A stretch of 64,000 nt of DNA from Parascedosporium putredinis (taxonomy: Eukaryota > Ascomycota > Sordariomycetes > Microascales > Microascaceae). Shown one piece after another: positions 59,460 to 64,000 of the stretch (the first letter of the stretch is position 1; each line of letters opens with the position of its first letter). The notes beneath the pieces are model-generated. The model had not been told where the DNA came from, searched no databases, and was given only the letters and a program-made list of their open reading frames with translations. The translations under genes were made by a program, and so were the position numbers. The stretch covers positions 1,364,001 through 1,428,000 of the forward strand of contig CASHTG010000017.1 of NCBI GenBank assembly GCA_949357655.1, written 5' to 3'.

Positions 59460-60674
59460 ATGAATCCCGAGTAGTATGTCGACCCCGTTTCCTCCCCGGC
59501 AGCGACACATCTCCACGCCTTTTTGAACGGATTTTGCTTTTTTATCTCTTCGTCAGAACATACTAACCTATCGCTAGTGTTTTTGACCGCTTCTTTATCT
59601 CTTCCGCCGAAGCCTTGGAGCGAACGATATCGCGAGTTTAGAAAGGCTCATTTTAGCGTCTGTCGAAACTAACCCGTTCCCCTCTCTTCTTTAGATACGA
59701 TTACCTCTTCAAGCTCCTCCTCATCGGAGACTCTGGTGTCGGAAAGTCCTGCCTTCTTTTGCGGTTTGCCGACGATACCTATACGGAGTCGTACATTTCC
59801 ACTATCGGTGTTGATTTCGTACGTTTTCCCCTTTCGCCCCGACCCTCCTCTCGCTTCTAGGCGACCCTAGCCAGCCGAGACCCGATTCTTTTTCAACTAT
59901 AGGCGTCTTTTGTTGTCTAACTCTGATCTGCCTGTCTAGAAAATCCGAACGATAGAACTCGATGGCAAGACCGTAAAGCTCCAGATCGTAAGTTGTCGCA
60001 TGCCTAACCTCGCCACATGTTTTTGAAACTCAAAAATGCGGGGAGGAGCCAACTGATTGACTGACGACGAAATTTGTAGTGGGATACCGCTGGCCAGGAA
60101 CGCTTCCGAACCATCACTAGCTCGTACTACCGTGGTGCCCACGGTATCTGCGTCGTGTACGATGTCACCGACATGGATTCCTTCAACAACGTCAAGCAGT
60201 GGCTTCAGGAGATTGACCGCTATGCCACCGACGGCGTCAACAAGTTGCTCGTAGGCAACAAGAGCGATATGGCGGACAAGAAGGTCGTCGAGTACACTGT
60301 CGCCAAGGTACGGTTACCCCCTCGAACGGCCTCGAGCCCTTTACCCCTGTTTCGCCCCTGAAGATGCTGCAAGTTGCAGCTGCAGCTGCGGAGGTGCTAG
60401 GTGCTAGGTGCTGCTGCCTAGCGGGGTCGCAGGCTCTAAACCTAGGTGTGAAAGTCGATGGCTAACAACATAACAGGAGTTTGCTGATAGCCTGGGAATT
60501 CCCTTCCTCGAGACGTCGGCCAAGAACGCCAGCAATGTCGAGCAGGCTTTCTTGACCATGGCCCGTCAGATCAAGGAGCGCATGGGTACCGCCACCGCCA
60601 GCAACACGAAACCTTCCGTCCAAGTCGGCCCCGGCCAAGGTGTCGGATCCTCCTCCGGCAGCGGATGCTGTTAA
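59460..60674 (+). CDS. YPT1: Rab GTPase Ypt1 (Rab1 family)
   Basis: Small GTPase for ER-to-Golgi and early Golgi traffic and for autophagy. 202 aa with all frames intact: exons 59,460-59,470, 59,695-59,818, 59,940-59,987, 60,080-60,307 and 60,477-60,674. The 11-nt first exon encodes MNP plus two bases of E, and only the GTAGTA donor at 59,471 gives [16 protein letters not shown]-loop GDSGVGKS is at residues 15-22, switch I STIGVDF with Thr40, switch II WDTAGQE at 62-68, and NKSD and ETSAK bind guanine. The C-terminal Cys-Cys is the geranylgeranylation site. The effector-region sequence identifies Ypt1 rather than Sec4. Intron 4 (60,308-60,476) contains GCTAACAACATAACAG. Confidence 0.97.
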
Positions 60675-62134
60675 GTGTTTTCATTGTCAACCGTTTCCAC
60701 GCTTTTCCGTCTTCCTTGCAACGCACATTGCGGGTTTGAAGTCCCAGACACGACTAGGGGACTGGACCGCATGTGGGAAGAAGGAGATTGTGCGGTAGTG
60801 AGGTGGTGTAGCGGAGTCTTAATTGGTATACCGGGGAGCAGGTCTAATCGCATCGAGAATGGGGGAAATGGTTTTTTCTTTCCTAGCTTTGTTTACTTCT
60901 CTTTTCACCACATCACTTAGATCGAGGAGAAGGTGTGCTCGCGTGTATCTGTGCGTGTGTGCTTGTGTACGTGCGTCTGTCCATGTGCGTGCCTCTTTTG
61001 AAGAAGCCGTCACGACTTCGCTCGCGGGGAGGAGACGAGTAGAGCCCATCGCTTTGGTGGCTTCCCGCTGGACAGACTCGGTTTACCTTGTTGACTTTTT
61101 TGTTTCCCTTATCTTTTCTTAGGCGAATACCTGTAAAGGCAGCCGTAGACACTTTGAATGCAAACGGTCGCTTCTTCTTTTTTTATGTTCCCTTCCCTTG
61201 TATCTTTCTCTTTTCCACCTTGGGCCGTAACAGCACATTTAAGACTTGCTGTGTCCTTTGCCTTTAAAACTTTCACCACGTGGGATACGTGCCCCACGTG
61301 TTGAAGGTGAGGCTGGAGAAATAGGCAGCCTATATGTAGACTTTTCTCACAGAGGCGGTGAGTGACGTGAAGGCTGGCCATGTAGGCTACAATCACGTTC
61401 ATCGAGCAGGGTAGCCTGCTCGCCAATCCCTCTACCCCGGTCCTCTTTGTGACAAGCGGCCGTCGTGGGCGGGCTTCCTGGGTTACGAATGGATAATAAT
61501 GGCCGGGAAGCGCTCAAGGTTGGTTATACCTCTAACCCCTTCCTCGTTTCTTCTCTGCTATCCGTCTGATTCTTCTCTATCGTCCGACTTTTTCATATAT
61601 TCATAAGCAGAGGAGAAGGGGACAGTGCGATACGAGAGGCGAATGTAGAGAGGATGGATATAAGATTTCGTGAATTGAAGATATACAAACAAGTGCTAGC
61701 CTAGTTCATCTAATAAGAAAATCTGTAAAAAGAAAATGATACTAAAAAAGAAAAAGAAAAGTTCAAACAGTCTATATGTATCGCTTGTTCGTTACAATCC
61801 CTGCCATAAAACCGCCAAAAACACCTATATCCCATATTCCACCCTAGACTCCCTTCATCATTTCGGGGTCCCCGGTATTTTGATACCCCCAAAGAATTCC
61901 TTCCTGAAACCGCCGCTCGTTTGGTGCGGAAGGGATGAAAGGACTAGGGGACGAGTAGAAAGTAAAAATAGAAAGACAAACAAAGGGAATAAAGAAACAA
62001 GGAAACAAAAGGAAAATCAAGTATAGTGCCCGACTGGCCTGTCGCGGCTAGCGGCGCGATTAGGAAGGGCACGTCTTTTCCCCTCTCGATAACAAAAGAG
62101 GCAGATTGTTTAGGACGATCTAGTCCCCCGGACC
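60675..62134. other. convergent 3' regions of YPT1 and the mucin-like gene
   Basis: No supported gene. It includes GT-alternating sequence (about 60,940-60,990, TGTGCGTGTGT), T-rich and A-rich tracts (61,170-61,190; 61,735-61,765) and an A/G-rich stretch at 61,960-62,020. Confidence 0.5.
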
Positions 62135-64000
62135 TCAAGCCAAGCCCAAAAACTTCAACGCTTTATGGCTGTCGCTCTTCCTGGCCGTGGATCTCCTCAT
62201 GAAGATGGGCATCAGTCTCTTCTCCTCCAGGTCCTCGTAGTCCGAGCCGTCGTCGATATCCAGGCCCACGCCCTCATCCTCGGGTTCGAGGGGCAGGTGC
62301 TTTGCGCTGCGGTAGATGCTAGGGGACCTACGACCGCACGTGGTGTTGGTGGTGGTTGTGGTGGTGGTGGTCGCCGTGGTGGTCGAGCCCGTAGGGAGAG
62401 GCGGCCGCCTCGCTGAGAGCGGGGCGTCTGCAGGGGCGATTCGGCGGGCGAGGGGGATTCTGGAACGAAGTACCGTAGTGGGGCAGGGAAGCCGGAGAGA
62501 GGAGCGGGCTCTGGGACGAGACGGTCAAGTGCGGGATGGCGGAAAACGTGGCACCCGAGGGAGGAGGGGACATGGCGGGGCTGCCCATGGAGGAGGGGCC
62601 TGCTGAGCCGGCCGAGTCCAGTCGTCGAGACTGCTCATGTTGGTGATGGAGGCCGCCGGCGTAGTAGTAGCTGTCGGCATACAGCGGAGAGATGGCCGCG
62701 AGGACGGCGGAAATGGTGGAGAGGAAGGTGGACACCTCGGCCTCGGTGGCTCGGGATGTGAGAAGGTAGTTTGCCGTCGCGGGCGTGAGGTTCTCGGCGG
62801 AGCGGGAGGGCGAAGAGCTTACGCCGTAGTAGTGCGTCGAGGGCCACTTGGTGGGCGTGGCGGACCGCGAGCTCTCCTGGCTCCGGGCGCCGCGCAAGGG
62901 TCCGAAGAGGTGGTTACCGGACGCGGAATGATGGTCCGCGGCGATGATTTGGGCCACCTTCATGAGGTCGAGGCCGAGGAGGCGCTGCATGGCCAGGACG
63001 GTGGCGAGGTGCTCCGAAGGGTACTCGAGGACGAGGAGGCGGACTTCGCAGTGGGCGGCGAGGTAGGTTTCGAGGTGGGGGATGACGAGGGTGGCGAGGA
63101 GGTAGGGGTTCGCAAAGGGGTTCTCGTCCGTCTGCTTGGCGAGGGGCTGTGCGGTGAAGGCCTGCATGGCGTTGGCGACGAGGTACCGGAAGTCGAGGCG
63201 GCTGCTGTAGGAGACGCCGTTGGGCTGGGCGCTCCCGAGCCTCTCGAGTCGGCGGCCGACGCTGGAGACGAAGTCTCGGGGACGCCGGTCTGGGCGCCAA
63301 AGGCGATGATTTGGTCGACGATGCGTCCGCCGCTGACGCTGACGCTACTGTTGTTGCTGCTGCTGTTGGCCACGTCCTGCCCCGGGCGGGCGTCGCGGTC
63401 GCGGACGGCACCCGGGAAAATGGGCCTCCAGAAACCGTCGAGCTCGGGGAGGGGATGGAAGCTAAACTGGCGGAATCCGTTCTCGGCCGCGGGAAATCGC
63501 TTGCTGAGAAGCGACCGGAGCCCGTTTTGCACGGCGAGGGCGGTGGGGCTGCCTGTCACGTCGAACTCGTGGATGCGGGATGACGATGGCTGCTCGGGGA
63601 GGCGCCGGCGGCGGAGTCTGCCGGCAGTGTGGGTGGGGTACGCGTGGGTGGGCGAACGGGCGTTGTTGCGCGCCAGGGGATGAGATTGTCGTTTTGGTCG
63701 TGATGGTCGTTGACATTGTGAGGCGGCTTGTTGACATCCATGAGGGTTGGTTCTGGTAGGAAAACGGGTCGTATTCGTCGTTGTCGGTGGTGCTGGTGGT
63801 CTGGATGGAGGGAGACGCACGAACAGTCCGGACCGGCGGCGACTCTTGCTTTGTGGGTGTTACTACGGGACGTGCTGGTGTGCGGATCCTCTCTTCGCGC
63901 TGAACGTCAGCTACTACAGGCACTACAGGCGGCTGCTGCTTGCCATACGCAGTGTTGCGCTTCAACGACCGGACGACGCGGTCCAGCACGGAATCGGGGC
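62135..64000 (-). CDS. gastric-mucin-like conserved fungal protein (5' end cut by window)
   Basis: The readable part, about 620 residues, runs from ...DSVLDRVVRSLKRN at the right edge to KALKFLGLA and TGA at 62,135-62,137. Blocks: SRIHEFDVTGSPTALAVQNG, LRSLLSKRFPAAENGFRQFS, PELDGFWRPIFPGA, NAMQAFTAQPLAKQTDENPF, NPYLLATLVIPHLETYLAAH, and the acidic tail EPEDEGVGLDIDDGSDYEDL. This order matches proteins annotated as gastric mucin-like in filamentous ascomycetes, whose function is not known to me. The tail has a His-rich stretch (near 62,340-62,380). Five -1 losses: G3 at 63,743-63,745, G4 at 63,596-63,599, G4 at 63,278-63,281, and two in 62,320-62,345. The start codon lies just beyond base 64,000. 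Confidence 0.62.

Noticed and set aside
62637..63683. 348-codon plus-strand open frame
   Set aside because: It is antisense to the mucin-like gene, whose conserved blocks are clear on the minus strand. It is G/V/E/R-rich without any motif and arises from the GC-rich complement of the real gene.

Overview
The window is nuclear DNA of a filamentous ascomycete (Pezizomycotina, probably Sordariomycetes; I do not name a genus). The evidence is genes split by short introns of 73-224 nt (donors such as GTAAGT/GTACGT, CTAAC-type branch sites, CAG/TAG acceptors), very small first exons, and a housekeeping gene set typical of that group. I saw no transposon with an intact ORF, tRNA, rRNA or CRISPR array.

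Layout. Bases 1 to about 19,900 hold no gene I can support. One possible small secreted protein lies at 19,925-20,395 (-). Then come a CBM21 glycogen-targeting PP1 regulatory subunit (21.6-23.9 kb, +), a 4.9 kb gap, a small unknown protein with an Atg8-interaction-like motif (28.8-29.4, +), the pseudouridine synthase PUS1 (30.4-32.4, +), the decapping enzyme DCP2 (33.1-35.7, -), a DUF4112 protein (37.1-38.1, +) and a Cys-rich protein with an FPHFP-repeat head (39.3-40.1, -). After a 4 kb gap follow the ribonucleotide reductase small subunit RNR2 (44.1-45.6, +), SRP9/SRP21 (46.3-47.0, -), SWD2 (48.1-49.5, -), mitochondrial oxaloacetate carrier OAC1 (50.9-52.2, +) and CTU2/NCS2 (52.7-54.0, -). 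A distinct-looking interval (54.2-56.7) carries two unknown genes. The window closes with a probable COG7 (57.1-58.3, -), YPT1 (59.5-60.7, +) and the 3' part of a gastric-mucin-like fungal protein (62.1-64.0, -, cut by the window end).

Functions. These are mostly unrelated core functions that happen to be neighbours: RNA biology (PUS1, DCP2, CTU2, SWD2), ER/Golgi traffic (SRP21, COG7, YPT1), dNTP synthesis (RNR2), metabolite transport (OAC1) and glycogen control (GAC1-like). They are single fungal transcription units, not operons.

The dominant global signal is technical or evolutionary. Most long coding regions are broken by single-base losses, nearly all at short homopolymers and all in the same direction, about 30 in total. 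The reading frame resumes immediately each time, and the corrected lengths are exact multiples of three. This looks like uncorrected long-read homopolymer error, not pseudogenisation, so I annotate these genes as CDS and give the break positions. YPT1, OAC1 and the DUF4112 gene need no correction.
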